Assembly: GCA_029580855.1 (NCBI GenBank)
Contig: JAKPQH010000189.1
Location: 1-64,000, forward strand
Direction of reading: 5' to 3'
DNA from: a bacterium
Lineage (GTDB): Bacteria; Methylomirabilota; Methylomirabilia; Methylomirabilales; 2-02-FULL-66-22
DNA: 64,000 bases
The position numbers and the translations under genes were made by a program. Shown piece by piece: positions 39,001 to 47,069 of this stretch (position 1 is its first letter; the number at the start of each line of letters is the position of its first letter). Under the pieces are notes generated by a model, which saw nothing but the letters and a program-made list of their open reading frames with translations, was not told where the DNA came from and searched no databases.

Positions 39001-41677
39001 TCGCCGTGGTCCGGAGCGGACTGAGGCGTAGAACGTCAAGGTCGGTCACCGTCCCGGGCGCCACCGTGGCAAAGCCGGCGAGCGACGAGTATCCATCCTT
39101 GGTCAACGTGAAGTCCACGCGACCAGACGGAAGATTCGCGAGCGTTACAACGCCGCTGGTGACGGTCGTCGCGGCGATGGCAGTGTTGCCGATCACGGCC
39201 AGACGCGCGCCCGCCAGGGGTTGATTCGTGGCGGAGTCTACCACGAGGCCCGTGAGACCGCCCGGCGCGGTGAGCGAGGTGAGGGGGACGGCGCCGAGAT
39301 CGAGGGCGCTCCCGCCGGAGAGGACGGCGGTGAATCCGTGGCTGACATACCCGCCCGCGCTCACCGTGCCGCTGTAGGTTCCGGCCGGAACCGCAGTGAG
39401 CGTCGCGAGACCGGTAGCATCCGTCGTGCCGCTTCCGCCGACGCCGAGGCTCAACGTCGCACCGGCGATTGGCGCCCGCGTGATCGCGTCCTGGATGGTT
39501 CCGCGAACGGTCGCGGTCGTCGGGGGCGTCTGCCCCACTGGCGGAAGCGCCGGCGAAAACTGGATCGTCACGCCCGCAACGGCGGTGCCGGTCGCGCTCG
39601 CGTCCTGGTGGCCGGCTTTGCTCGCGGTCAGCGTGAGGCCCCCGGGCGTCACACCGCCGATGCTGTAGCTTCCGTCTGCGCCCGTCGTGGCGGTCAGTGT
39701 TCCGGTGCCGCCGACCGCGCTCACGGTGACTCCCGCCAACGCCGTTCCCGCCGTCGCATCCGTCACCCGGCCGGTCACACTGGCCGTCGCAGGCGCCTGC
39801 GCGAGCCGGATCGTTCCGAGCGGCGTCACCATACCAACTGTCACTGTCGCAATGCCGGTCTGGGTGAGGTACCCGCCCCGGGTGAACTCCAGGGTTACGG
39901 GGCCAGGGGCGAGGCCGTCCAGCGTGAACCGACCCAGTATATCGGACACGGCCGCAGTCGTTTCGCCATACCGTCGCGCCGTCACGCCAGGCAGGGCCTG
40001 TCCGGTGGCGGCGTCGAGCACCTGTGCGGTGACCCCGCCCGTGGTCGGCCGGACCGGCGGGTTCTGGAGGAGCCACACGGCGTGCAGCGCGATTGCCGTC
40101 ACGTACGGATCATCTTGCCAGCTGCCATCCGCCTGCTGGCTAGCCGTCAGATACGCCAGCGTCGCAGGCGTGATCGGCGCCAGGTCCGCCCCGGCGGCCG
40201 CCAGGGCGCGCACCACCAGTCCCGTCTCCAGCGGCGTACTCCCCGCGTCGCCATAGCCGCCGTCGGTCCCGCGCTTCGCTTGGAAGAGTGTGACGGCACG
40301 ATCCAGTGTCGCCTGGATATCCAGATTGCGCGGCGCGCCACCGAGCGCCCGGACGACCTCCGCCGTGAGTGCCACACGGCTCGTCTCGCCAGCGGTATAC
40401 CGCCAGCCTCCGTCGTTCGACCGGTTGCCCAGAAGCCAGTTCGCCGCTTGAATCGCGTTGGCGCCCGCGCCGTTACCCGTCGCGACCAACGCCCGGACCG
40501 CGAGTGCCGTCGTCCACGTTTCGCTCCCGAACCCCGCGGCCATGCCCCACCCGCCGTCTAGATTCCGGAGGGCGAGGAGCTCCGTCGGCGCCCCGCCGCT
40601 GACGGCGAGCGCGTGGGCCGCCGCGTCGGTCGTCGGCTTGACGCTGCTCTGAAGGAAGGTCACTGCCGGCGCAATGACGGGATTGGCCAGGTCGATAGCT
40701 TGCAGGACTTCGGCCACGGTGGCCGTCACCGGAATGGCCGTTCCCGTCTCGCGCCATCCACCACCCGCGGCACGCATGCCGGTGAGGAAGGTTTGCCCTT
40801 GGACGTTCTCCGGTGCCGTCGGGTGCGCCGCAGCCAGCGCGAGGAGCGCGAGGGCCGTCGTCCCGACGCTGCCGAGGGTTTCATCGCGGCCCCAACTCCC
40901 ATCCGTAGCAACAGTGGCCCGCAGGAAGTCCAGTGCTTTCTGGCTCGCACTCGCGGGTGTCGTCGTGGTTTCCGGGACCGGGGTCTGCCCGGCAGCCAGG
41001 AGAGCCAGGAGCGCGACCGCTGTCTCGCCCGTGTTGCCGACGTCTCCCAGAATGCCCTGACGGCGCTCGATCCACGCAACACCGCCGAGGACAACGGGGT
41101 CGTCTGTTTGCGCTCCTGAGCGCAGCAACGCCAGCAGCGTGAGCGCCGTGCTCCACGTGTTGCTGACACCGCCGGCGCCCCAGCCGCCGTCGGGGTTCAT
41201 GGCCGTGCGGAGGAACGACACCGCGGCGCTGTTCGCGCTCCCCGCCTCCGCCTGTCCCCAGACGAGGAGCGCGGTGGCCGTGAGATCACCACTCAGGCTG
41301 CCATCCGGTTGCTGGCTGGCGAGAAGAGCGGGGAGCAGGTTGGCGTCTCGGGTCCCCCAGTACTGCCAAACCTGTGCGAGGAGCTCTGCTGATTGGACCG
41401 CGCGGAGGCAGGCCAGATCGTAGGCGACGTATTGTCCTGTGGCCGAGAGGGCGCGGCTTGCGAGTGCTGTGGCGGGAGCCTCCAGGCGGCCGCCCCACGC
41501 GCCGTTCGGGAGCTGCGCCTGGCCGAGCCATTGGGTCCCGAGCACGAGGGCATCGGCGGCGGCACCGGGCGACGGCGTGACGTGGCAGCCGAGCACAAGA
41601 AAGCCGCCGATCAGCGCGGCGCGGGACAGACCCATCCACGTGGAGTGGCGTTGGCGCTTCGTGTCCAGTCGTCCCAT
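32999..41677 (-). CDS. Giant exported multidomain protein with two squalene-cyclase-like toroid blocks
   Basis: A 2,892-residue protein. The N-terminal export signal ends in a lipobox-like LVLGC (Cys31). Order: prenyltransferase/squalene-oxidase-type alpha-toroid repeats (about 40-540, recurrent DGSW/DGGW), seven carboxypeptidase-regulatory-like beta domains (545-1145), a CARDB domain (1150-1260), a second toroid block (1270-1820), further beta domains including CARDB (1825-2375), four cadherin/dystroglycan-like Ig repeats with ATDPDG-type calcium motifs (2378-2765), and a C-terminal beta domain (2768-2892) with DPDTLNRGSNGKW and IGDQNANGVPDLMVKF. There are no catalytic DXDD or thioester CGEQ motifs, so it is likely a surface binding or scaffold protein. 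It is the last gene of a five-gene string. Confidence 0.85.
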   Translation of the reverse strand: MGRLDTKRQRHSTWMGLSRAALIGGFLVLGCHVTPSPGAAADALVLGTQWLGQAQLPNGAWGGRLEAPATALASRALSATGQYVAYDLACLRAVQSAELLAQVWQYWGTRDANLLPALLASQQPDGSLSGDLTATALLVWGQAEAGSANSAAVSFLRTAMNPDGGWGAGGVSNTWSTALTLLALLRSGAQTDDPVVLGGVAWIERRQGILGDVGNTGETAVALLALLAAGQTPVPETTTTPASASQKALDFLRATVATDGSWGRDETLGSVGTTALALLALAAAHPTAPENVQGQTFLTGMRAAGGGWRETGTAIPVTATVAEVLQAIDLANPVIAPAVTFLQSSVKPTTDAAAHALAVSGGAPTELLALRNLDGGWGMAAGFGSETWTTALAVRALVATGNGAGANAIQAANWLLGNRSNDGGWRYTAGETSRVALTAEVVRALGGAPRNLDIQATLDRAVTLFQAKRGTDGGYGDAGSTPLETGLVVRALAAAGADLAPITPATLAYLTASQQADGSWQDDPYVTAIALHAVWLLQNPPVRPTTGGVTAQVLDAATGQALPGVTARRYGETTAAVSDILGRFTLDGLAPGPVTLEFTRGGYLTQTGIATVTVGMVTPLGTIRLAQAPATASVTGRVTDATAGTALAGVTVSAVGGTGTLTATTGADGSYSIGGVTPGGLTLTASKAGHQDASATGTAVAGVTIQFSPALPPVGQTPPTTATVRGTIQDAITRAPIAGATLSLGVGGSGTTDATGLATLTAVPAGTYSGTVSAGGYVSHGFTAVLSGGSALDLGAVPLTSLTAPGGLTGLVVDSATNQPLAGARLAVIGNTAIAATTVTSGVVTLANLPSGRVDFTLTKDGYSSLAGFATVAPGTVTDLDVLRLSPLRTTATIRGTVTDAATGLALAGVQLQVAGTSSLTATTNAAGSYELTDVAPGDVTITASKEGYSPATATTTLAGGAILTFSPTLAIGSGAGEGSPILGSVIDGETGEPFPGATVRLVGTDVPAAATSATGAFNFPLSVDRPWLFYIEATAPGYLGETRYIAVFPDSPTYLAPFILARPGAGKLAGRVVAAETGTSLAGVTVGVLGAEVSIITDENGAFFLSGLNAGGLSLALGKPGYGTARVDTAVSRIGTTDVGDLFLAPVGAPPGADLALFPEDLVVNPAVPQPGSLVSVTAVVRNVGTADAAGTIQLYAGNPNLGGTLLTSAPVTVGATFRQTINLPSVTYPADRPQLFVVVSGVEPSDVDPRNNIVTPGRPPAAIATSAQDAVRWLVDHQIPVGSTQGAWTDYSVAYFNSLALQAYQAMGQTTAPHYQPALAKMLEAQAPDGNFAGVNSAACIFALLDEGESPASSRIQDAVAYLRRLQNSDGSWAYGGRGFAGRADVTGMVLAALLRSGAPNTDPAVTRAVTWLKTTQNSDGYWGTQAGAASNPFVSTYAVVGLALATSTTDPAVTRAKAYYDGWRTYHQEFMRNWLLMMRTLNPANNLVASTASSLLAYQRPDGGWSLSGYNYTDFQLTAEVVAIVRGLGFTDARLTSGLSWISAHISASGESFPANQQYQSTDWALTGLQTTSLTVDGKISVIGKARTLLVATQSGDGSWPYMIPPAPAPFIDPTANSVQALALPPPASRTADEQTAINRGVSFLRNTQKKSGDPSVLGGWPEYYSYTQVNQTSSIAALLALLQAGYGASDPEVSRGLTWLAGQQLPDGSWANSQDTALATVIFQRAGVYPDRVQRAITWLLANQNPNGGWGTVLGQSSGSSRSALAVMALSGAGERGLPVARGVCYVQSVQRVDGSWGGPTGTGQILWALTGAQVNQEVTVSLALNKAVYYPGDTVQLTVTAQGIALDQLTLQGTLSPQEGVVTPITFTREADRYVATYAISGTAIPGTWAVSIIGTGPSGESGVACATLPVKNPVGNAPDLVVLPADIAFAGGTGGAVTISAAVRNLQPIDATGVVIRFYDGDPNGGGTSLGQTTLARVEGGGIGLATLTWTPPGQRDVYVKADPENTVAETEEGNNLAFRTFVPVGGTPPPTLTLVLDRTEYPAATDVQIALSVGNPHTTAGDFSVRLAIETVATGEAIAALPEQSVTSPDPGEARNLSLLWNTGTTPTGQYTVRGTLRDATGATITSRLVLFRIVAGGGSQPTPQINSQVTTDRQIYEANQTATISATATNATMNAAWYNLLVSVAVQDSAGTSIWTANQTVASLPAQTSRTLTFAYAIGTATPGTYTVVERVTDPASGTLLDMKTTTFQVASGAATGVGLVGTFAVTPAVVFRNAAVTLSSVVRNSGNASMDLVGFQSLIVNPQAQAVVQTLPIAGGVLALGAERTDTVIVPGGSLAATAATTSYVAVLQALLPGGVTKTLASAPITVIDRAPILDEVGPQVIQEGQTLNVIVCATDPDGDPVSLSAGALPANATFEPASGTLAFTPDFLQAGSYSVTITATDGILPTTCTIDIAVVNTNRPPVLSPLVNLVVNEGEVVHLAVLAADPDGTGSLTLGVVNLPPFATFVDLGNGQGTIRFAPGFTDAGRYMGITVTVVDHDGVNPLTNTKAFDLTVENANRPPDLEPIGNQSLAEGATLEVPVLATDPDGNSTLRLSLEHAPAFVTLTDQGGGQGVLHVNPGYTDAGAYVGITVRVTDQDTVAPLDAVQSFTVTVGNVNRAPKVTPISNQAVTEGSVLNVPVTATDPDGVSSLTLTVAGAPAFVTLTDEGSGYGMLHIAPGTGTASTYLNVTVVANDHDSVAPLEGRASFTLIVTPSGPVTVPASINIDPDTLNRGSNGKWITAYLELPFGYDPATILVSTIRLRAVNGQPLASAIPAQSRPVAIGDQNANGVPDLMVKFNRSLVERVVPDGERIMLTIEGQLTSNQVFSGSDIIRVIHPHRCVN

Positions 41678-41719
41678 GCTCCGCTCCCTCGTCGGCGAGG
41701 TGTCCAGAAAATGGACCTA

Positions 41720-42319
41720 TCACTGCGGGCGCGCTTGTCTGCGACGCTTCTCCAGCTCCTCCAAGAACCGCTCCGGTTCCGCTGGGCTGATGCCGTAGGT
41801 CTTCCCGTCGGTCATCGTGATCAGGATGAGGCCTTTGGGGTCGTGGTAGGAGCTCAACGTGCTGTAGAGGTAGATCTTCCCACGCCCCTCCACGATGAAC
41901 GCCCCGATCTGCGCGACGTACTCAATGAGTTGGGGGACTTCCTTCGCGTAGGTGAGAGGGCCGACCTTCACGACATCCCAGGGCGTGTCCCGACGCTCCA
42001 CAGCGGTGATGTTTGCGTAAGGGATTCTTAGCGTTCGGAGACCAAGGCGGATGCCAACGGTCGTAGCGTCGAGGCGATACCAGAGCTTACGAAGCGTAAC
42101 CCACCACATGAAATTGAAAGTCGCCGTTAGGAGGAGACCCGCCTTGGTTATGGATGCCAGGATGCCCCCCACGGTTGATCGGGGACCCAGCAGAATCACC
42201 GTCGCAAATAGATAGAGAACGAAGAAGCTGAACGTCCGAGCTAAGAGCGCCTCGAATCGGGGGCGCTTCTCTTCCGGCATACCTGGATAAGGCCCGTACT
42301 TCTGGGCGGAATCCTGCAT
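41720..42319 (-). CDS. PH-like-domain membrane protein
   Basis: A 199-residue protein with two adjacent membrane helices (about 28-48 and 53-75) followed by a bacterial PH-like domain (WYRLDATTVGIRLGLRTLRIPYANITAVERRD, then IYLYSTLSSYHDPKGLILITMTDGKTYGISPAEPERFLEELEKR). Bacterial PH proteins of this plan are usually membrane-associated and uncharacterised. It lies 42 bp upstream of the giant gene and 9 bp after a small membrane gene, so the products probably work together at the membrane. Confidence 0.75.
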   Translation of the reverse strand: MQDSAQKYGPYPGMPEEKRPRFEALLARTFSFFVLYLFATVILLGPRSTVGGILASITKAGLLLTATFNFMWWVTLRKLWYRLDATTVGIRLGLRTLRIPYANITAVERRDTPWDVVKVGPLTYAKEVPQLIEYVAQIGAFIVEGRGKIYLYSTLSSYHDPKGLILITMTDGKTYGISPAEPERFLEELEKRRRQARPQ

Positions 42320-42328
42320 CTCAGAACC

Positions 42329-42658
42329 TCAAAGAACCACGAATGCGAGGAAGAAGATCCATGAGAGGGCTACACAGAAGTAGACAACGCAACGGCCGAG
42401 GACGATCAACCGCCTGCCGGCCGCTACGGCTTCAGGGCCTTGGAGATTGAGCACGGCAGTTCGATGCGCCTCGGTCTCGATGGATCTTCGGCCCTGCATG
42501 AGCGCCCCCTTGTATATCACCAAGGAGAGCAGAGGAAGCAGCACCAGAAGCACGATGATAGAGCTTCCCTCAACAAGAAGAGCGCCCCACCGATAGCCCA
42601 AGAACGTTACCGCTAACAGGAGGACGAATATGACTAGCAGATAGACTGTTCTACTCAT
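42329..42658 (-). CDS. Small membrane protein
   Basis: A 109-residue protein starting MSRTVYLLVI at 42658, with about three hydrophobic helices (5-22, 28-48 and 85-108) and a polar loop containing GPEAVAAGRRLIVLGRCVVY. No family is recognised. It is 19 bp after the transglutaminase-like gene and 9 bp before the PH-like gene. This region is less GC-rich than the surrounding chromosome. Confidence 0.65.
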   Translation of the reverse strand: MSRTVYLLVIFVLLLAVTFLGYRWGALLVEGSSIIVLLVLLPLLSLVIYKGALMQGRRSIETEAHRTAVLNLQGPEAVAAGRRLIVLGRCVVYFCVALSWIFFLAFVVL

Positions 42659-42677
42659 GATGCCTCGCCTAACGGTC

Positions 42678-45600
42678 TTAGATCGGATGGGTGACTGCGT
42701 TCCTATCGGCATACCATTCCCGGCTAAATGAGGGAATCAAGCGTGCGTTGTTTATCACATAGTCGAATCCGGCCATGAGGGCTATCAGCATCAAGACCGC
42801 AAAGACCACTGGCGCAGTTAAGGGCTGAGCAAGGAGCAGAAACACACCAACGCCGAGAGTTAACTGAACGAGGGCATTTGTAACGTTCAGGAGGACGTCC
42901 TTGGAAGCGGGCCACGTTAGGGAGGGTGACTTGCCCTGCCGCACGGCATCCAGGATAGGGCCAATAATAAGGGCAATCGCCAACGTCGTGGCTGCGGCCA
43001 ACAAGAGGCCGACGGGATTCAACAAAAAGGATAGGCCAACTCCAAGCCCCAACAGGAAGAGCGACGCCCACAGCAGTTCCCTTGCGGTCTCCATCCAAAA
43101 CCCGCCCGCTAGGCCGCCGCTGATCTGGAAGGCTCCGGCCCCAGTGGAAGAGTCGAGGACGATATAGCCGGCCCCCATCCAGCCGTTGACGTTCACTTCA
43201 GTGCCGGGGACGTAAACGGTCTTGCCGGCCGCGACGACGTTCTGGATGTCGTCTTTCGTCTCCTGCGCCAACGTCAGTAGCGGCAGAACGGTGGGCAGGC
43301 TTGCTTGGGTGACCCGGTAGACGGGGACACCCTGCGTGTTCGCCAGCCGAAGGACATGGGCAGCGGAGACCGCTTGGCGTGGCTGCTGGAATAGCTGCTC
43401 GAAGATGTTCCCCTCCAAGAAGGAACCGGCCACCCCCATCATCAGGGTGAAGGTCCACTCGGCACCCTTATCACCGGTGAAGGAAAAAGGGGTGAGGAGG
43501 TTCCGGCGGAGGTCCAGGGTCAGCCCGCCGGGCGCGGCGGCGAGCGGCGCATCAAACGCATACGTCATCTTCGTGGTGAAGCTGTTCATTGCCTCGGACG
43601 GTAGGCGGACCGGGACGATCCGGCGGAGGTTTCCCGCAATCCGGGTCAAGATGTTCAGTTCGCCCCAATAGGCCAAGGCGGCGAGGTTCAGGAACTCACC
43701 AATGATCTTGTCCTTCGTGACGCTCGACAGACTTTGCCGTTCGAGTTGAGCTTTGGTCTGGACGAGCCGCGCTCGACTCTCCAGCAAGCGCCGTCCTGAT
43801 GAGTTCCCCACCTCGACAGTCAGGAGGCTATTGTCCCCTGCAATCCGTTCATGCCGAAGTTGGTCGGAAAGCTGGTTGGGTCCCTCCAAGGTGACGAGGA
43901 TGGCTTGGTCTTTGCCCATGCCGATGCTGGGACCGGATGCCACAACGACCTCGTCAATTCGAACCTCTGGCACCAACCGGAGGAGGTACGCCGGGATCGA
44001 GGTGGCCTGCTGGCTCGCCAGGGACTCCAGCGTGGCGCGGTCGGCATCGGAGGCCGGGCTGTAGGAGATGGTGATCTTCTGGGTCGCCACCTGGGGCAGG
44101 CTCCGCGTTACCGAGGAGACCTGGGTGAGGCCGAACTCGTCCAAGAGCGTGATCGTCACATGATGCCGAAGGGAATCTAGCAACGCTGTAGCATCACTTG
44201 CCGTGGCCAAGGCCCGGTGCGGGAGGCTCGCGGGCAGGAGGCCGAGGTTCAGCTTGGCGATGGATCGGCCCCCGGTGATGTCAAGAACAGTCGCGTTCGG
44301 CAGGGTGGTCTCGACGTGCGTCTGGAGGAGTTGCCGCAGGCGGGTGGTCTCACTCTCGATGAAGGCCTGGTTGAGGTGGGTGGCCGCACCGGTCGCAGGG
44401 TCAATCGTGGCCCCCGCCTGGGCTTGCTGCAAGAAAGCGTTCACGTCGAAGCCGATGATCGTGGGGACATCGAGGCCCTGGGTGTACGTGTACTGCTTGA
44501 AGCTCGCATCGAGCGGAATCCAGGTCTTCCCCGCTTGCCCCAAAGGCACTCCGCGGTAGTGGGCGAAGGGAACGTAGGCTTCGACCCACACGTGCTCCAG
44601 GGTGACGGCGGTGGCATTGTAGGAGGTTGGGACGCCCCCGCTGGCGAGGATGGTCGCGGCGATCTGGGGGGTGGCGACACCACCGACCCAGTTCTGGGCC
44701 TGGGCGGCGGGGACCTGGATGGTGCCCAAGACGTAGCGAGCGGGGATATTGGCCGCGCGGAAGAGGGCGATCAAGAGGCCCGCCGTATCGACGGCGTTGC
44801 CGGATTTCTCCCAGAGGGTGAGGACGCTGCCTTTGATGGAACCCCAGGTGGGCTCGAAGTCGATGGTGTTCCGGACGTACTCGTAGATCTTGACGGGGTC
44901 GTTCCCCAGTTCCCTCGCGAGGTCGCGGATCTCCTGCGTGATCTGGACGTCTTCGGTTGGCGCAAGATCCGCGGCCGTCGGCGTAGTCGGCAGGCCGGAG
45001 GTCTTGGGGAGGACCTGAGCAACGAGCGCGTCGCTGCCGGCGGCGACCTGCGTGACGTAAGCCGGGTCGAGGGTGTCTTGGGCGGCCAGCCACGGTGACC
45101 CTGGACGCGCGTACGTCGGGAGAATACTCGTACTCGTCTGCGGTGCCTTCCACCGCGGCTCGGCGGGGCGACTCGGGAGCTTGTGGGGGTCGAGGGGGCG
45201 GTGCTTGGGCTTGGGCGCATACTTGTCGAGGAGTTCGCTGGTCCTCCGCAGATGGTGGCCCAGGCGCGCCCGTTCGGGGGCGCGATCCTGGAAATTCCAG
45301 TGATCCGTGATACGCTCGTGGGCGTTCTCTGCTTCGGTCAACTCCGTGTCGAGTTCCTTGTGTTTGGCGTCGTAGGATCGGACCGCCTCGGCGTGGCGCT
45401 GAAGAATCTCCGCCGGGAGGTTCGCCCGGCGGAGTTGCTGCTCCGTCGCGGCGAACTGGTCACGCACCTTCCGATGCGCGTCGCGGAGGGCCTGGCGGGC
45501 CTGTTTCACGGCAGCCATCGCGGTGGTGAGGTCCCCACCCGGGGCCTGCGCGTCCACTGCCGCCTTTGTCAGCCGGTGCAGTTCCTTGAGCGCCTTCGTG

Positions 45601-45755
45601 AAATCATCGTCCCGCGTGGCTGTCCGCTTGACGGGTCGGGGCGGCGGGTCCTGCGCCCAGGCCTCCGGCAGGCGCCAGAGTTCCAGCGCGGTCCAGACGA
45701 ACGCGAGTAACAGGGGATACACGATGACGGGCGAGCGCCACCAGCGGGTCGGCAT
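42678..45755 (-). CDS. Exported transglutaminase-fold protein lacking catalytic cysteine, with C-terminal membrane helices
   Basis: A 1,025-residue protein starting MPTRWWRS at 45755 behind GGAGGA. Signal peptide about 1-34 (AWA|QD), coiled-coil region about 45-180, and transglutaminase-like core about 265-420. In the core the usual nucleophile position in the GxCxDxA block reads GNAVDTAGLLIALFRAANIPAR, with Ala/Val where Cys is expected. His388 (LEHVWVEAY) and Asp416 (WIPLDASF) remain. A later segment (YIVLDSSTGAGAFQISGG) is typical of large transglutaminase-domain proteins often near RHS genes. Four hydrophobic helices (about 893-1000) anchor the C-terminus. It is probably a binding or scaffolding pseudo-enzyme. 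Confidence 0.82.
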   Translation of the reverse strand: MPTRWWRSPVIVYPLLLAFVWTALELWRLPEAWAQDPPPRPVKRTATRDDDFTKALKELHRLTKAAVDAQAPGGDLTTAMAAVKQARQALRDAHRKVRDQFAATEQQLRRANLPAEILQRHAEAVRSYDAKHKELDTELTEAENAHERITDHWNFQDRAPERARLGHHLRRTSELLDKYAPKPKHRPLDPHKLPSRPAEPRWKAPQTSTSILPTYARPGSPWLAAQDTLDPAYVTQVAAGSDALVAQVLPKTSGLPTTPTAADLAPTEDVQITQEIRDLARELGNDPVKIYEYVRNTIDFEPTWGSIKGSVLTLWEKSGNAVDTAGLLIALFRAANIPARYVLGTIQVPAAQAQNWVGGVATPQIAATILASGGVPTSYNATAVTLEHVWVEAYVPFAHYRGVPLGQAGKTWIPLDASFKQYTYTQGLDVPTIIGFDVNAFLQQAQAGATIDPATGAATHLNQAFIESETTRLRQLLQTHVETTLPNATVLDITGGRSIAKLNLGLLPASLPHRALATASDATALLDSLRHHVTITLLDEFGLTQVSSVTRSLPQVATQKITISYSPASDADRATLESLASQQATSIPAYLLRLVPEVRIDEVVVASGPSIGMGKDQAILVTLEGPNQLSDQLRHERIAGDNSLLTVEVGNSSGRRLLESRARLVQTKAQLERQSLSSVTKDKIIGEFLNLAALAYWGELNILTRIAGNLRRIVPVRLPSEAMNSFTTKMTYAFDAPLAAAPGGLTLDLRRNLLTPFSFTGDKGAEWTFTLMMGVAGSFLEGNIFEQLFQQPRQAVSAAHVLRLANTQGVPVYRVTQASLPTVLPLLTLAQETKDDIQNVVAAGKTVYVPGTEVNVNGWMGAGYIVLDSSTGAGAFQISGGLAGGFWMETARELLWASLFLLGLGVGLSFLLNPVGLLLAAATTLAIALIIGPILDAVRQGKSPSLTWPASKDVLLNVTNALVQLTLGVGVFLLLAQPLTAPVVFAVLMLIALMAGFDYVINNARLIPSFSREWYADRNAVTHPI

Positions 45756-45859
45756 CGGCTCCTCCGGCGGAGAGGGTGGACGGCGGGAATTTACTGAACG
45801 AATTAGCGCGAACCGAGGTGACGCGTCAAGACGGAGGATTCCGACATTACGAGGGACAA

Positions 45860-46576
45860 TCACGACAGGGGCGACTCAGGCGTGTCTGGAAGTTTTCGAG
45901 AAGGCTCGGTCGGCCACTCGCCCCGGCGGACCTTGCGGAGCACGCGGGCGAGGTAGCTCGGATCGGAAAAGCCTACCATGGGCGCGATGGCACGGAGGGA
46001 AAGACCATTTTCCCGGCGCAGGCGTTGTGCCGCCTGCACGCGGACCCAGGCGAGGTACTGGGACGGTGAGCACCCAAAGCGGTCGGCAAATCGGCGCTGC
46101 AGTTGACGCTCGCTCATCCCGGCGAGGTCGGCGAGGTCGGCGAGGGTCAGCGCTTCCGTGAAGTGCTCCTCGATGAACGCCTTCACGCGAAGTACAGGGT
46201 CGGCCACGGGCTGCCCCACCATCGCCGCGACCACCTGCAAGAGGGTCGGGAGGGCGAGTGGCTTGTCGAGGCAATCGTGGGCCCCGGCGAGAAACGCGCG
46301 CCGGACCGTCGCCTTGTCGCCATGGCCGGTGAGGACGAGGACTCGCACCCCAGTTCGCCTGCGCAGAGAAGGAAGCAATGCCAGCCCGTCCTCATCACCA
46401 AGCCGGACGTCCAGGATGACCCCGTCAATCTCTCGCTGCTCGACCCAGGCCAACGCCTCCACCCCCGTGGCGGCAAGGCTGACCGTGTAACTTGCCCGAA
46501 GGGCCGTGGCCAGGGCTTCGCGCAGACTCGAGTCGTCGTCGATGATCAGTATATGAGGGCGAGTTTGTACTGGCAT
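45860..46576 (-). CDS. Response regulator with AraC-type output
   Basis: A 238-residue protein: receiver (about 7-118, phosphoacceptor Asp56 in VILDVRLG, Lys in LDKPL) joined to an AraC/XylS helix-turn-helix pair (about 130-225, LADLADLAGMSERQLQRRFADRFGCSPSQYLAWVRVQAAQRL, AIAPMVGFSDPSYLARVLRK). No kinase is adjacent. It lies 104 bp upstream of the transglutaminase-like gene on the same strand and is the obvious candidate regulator of the four genes downstream. Confidence 0.9.
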   Translation of the reverse strand: MPVQTRPHILIIDDDSSLREALATALRASYTVSLAATGVEALAWVEQREIDGVILDVRLGDEDGLALLPSLRRRTGVRVLVLTGHGDKATVRRAFLAGAHDCLDKPLALPTLLQVVAAMVGQPVADPVLRVKAFIEEHFTEALTLADLADLAGMSERQLQRRFADRFGCSPSQYLAWVRVQAAQRLRRENGLSLRAIAPMVGFSDPSYLARVLRKVRRGEWPTEPSRKLPDTPESPLS

Positions 46577-46826
46577 GGATGCTCGATCAACAGACCTTCG
46601 TTTGAACCGACTACCAGATCAGTATGCAAGCCGTACCGCAGGGGCGAAAGGAAAACTCGATCGCGGCCACCGAATGTCCACCTGCCAGCACATCCTGGTC
46701 GCGCTCTGGATAAGCTGATGGCGGAAAGTCGTACCGGTTCGCTGGCAAAGCCTTCTTGATAACGGCGTCGGCCTTGACACATTGTTCACGGGCGCTAGCC
46801 CGGCGAGAGAATCACAGGAGGGAGTC

Positions 46827-47069
46827 GTGCGGTATTCTGTCTTGATGCAACCCGTCAATGAGCCGAAATTCGAGGGATACTATTACGCGCATATCCCCTC
46901 GCTCGATCTGACCACCCACGGTGTTGGGATCGAGGGGGCCCTCAAGGCGGCGCAGGAACACATCGAAGCATGGCTTGCCGAGAAGCGCGCGCATGACGAG
47001 CCGGTCCCCACCGAGAACAATCCGGTGATTGCGCAGATCGAAATCGCCGATGCGCTACTCCGCTCGTGA
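46827..47069 (+). CDS. hicB: HicB-like antitoxin
   Basis: An 80-residue HicB-fold protein starting at GTG 46827 behind AGGAGGGAG. The pattern [33 protein letters not shown] matches the partial RNase H-like HicB domain. It is short and lacks an obvious C-terminal DNA-binding region, so autoregulation would need another mechanism. It overlaps hicA by 20 bases. The order antitoxin-toxin is the less common arrangement for this family. Confidence 0.82.
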   Translation: MRYSVLMQPVNEPKFEGYYYAHIPSLDLTTHGVGIEGALKAAQEHIEAWLAEKRAHDEPVPTENNPVIAQIEIADALLRS

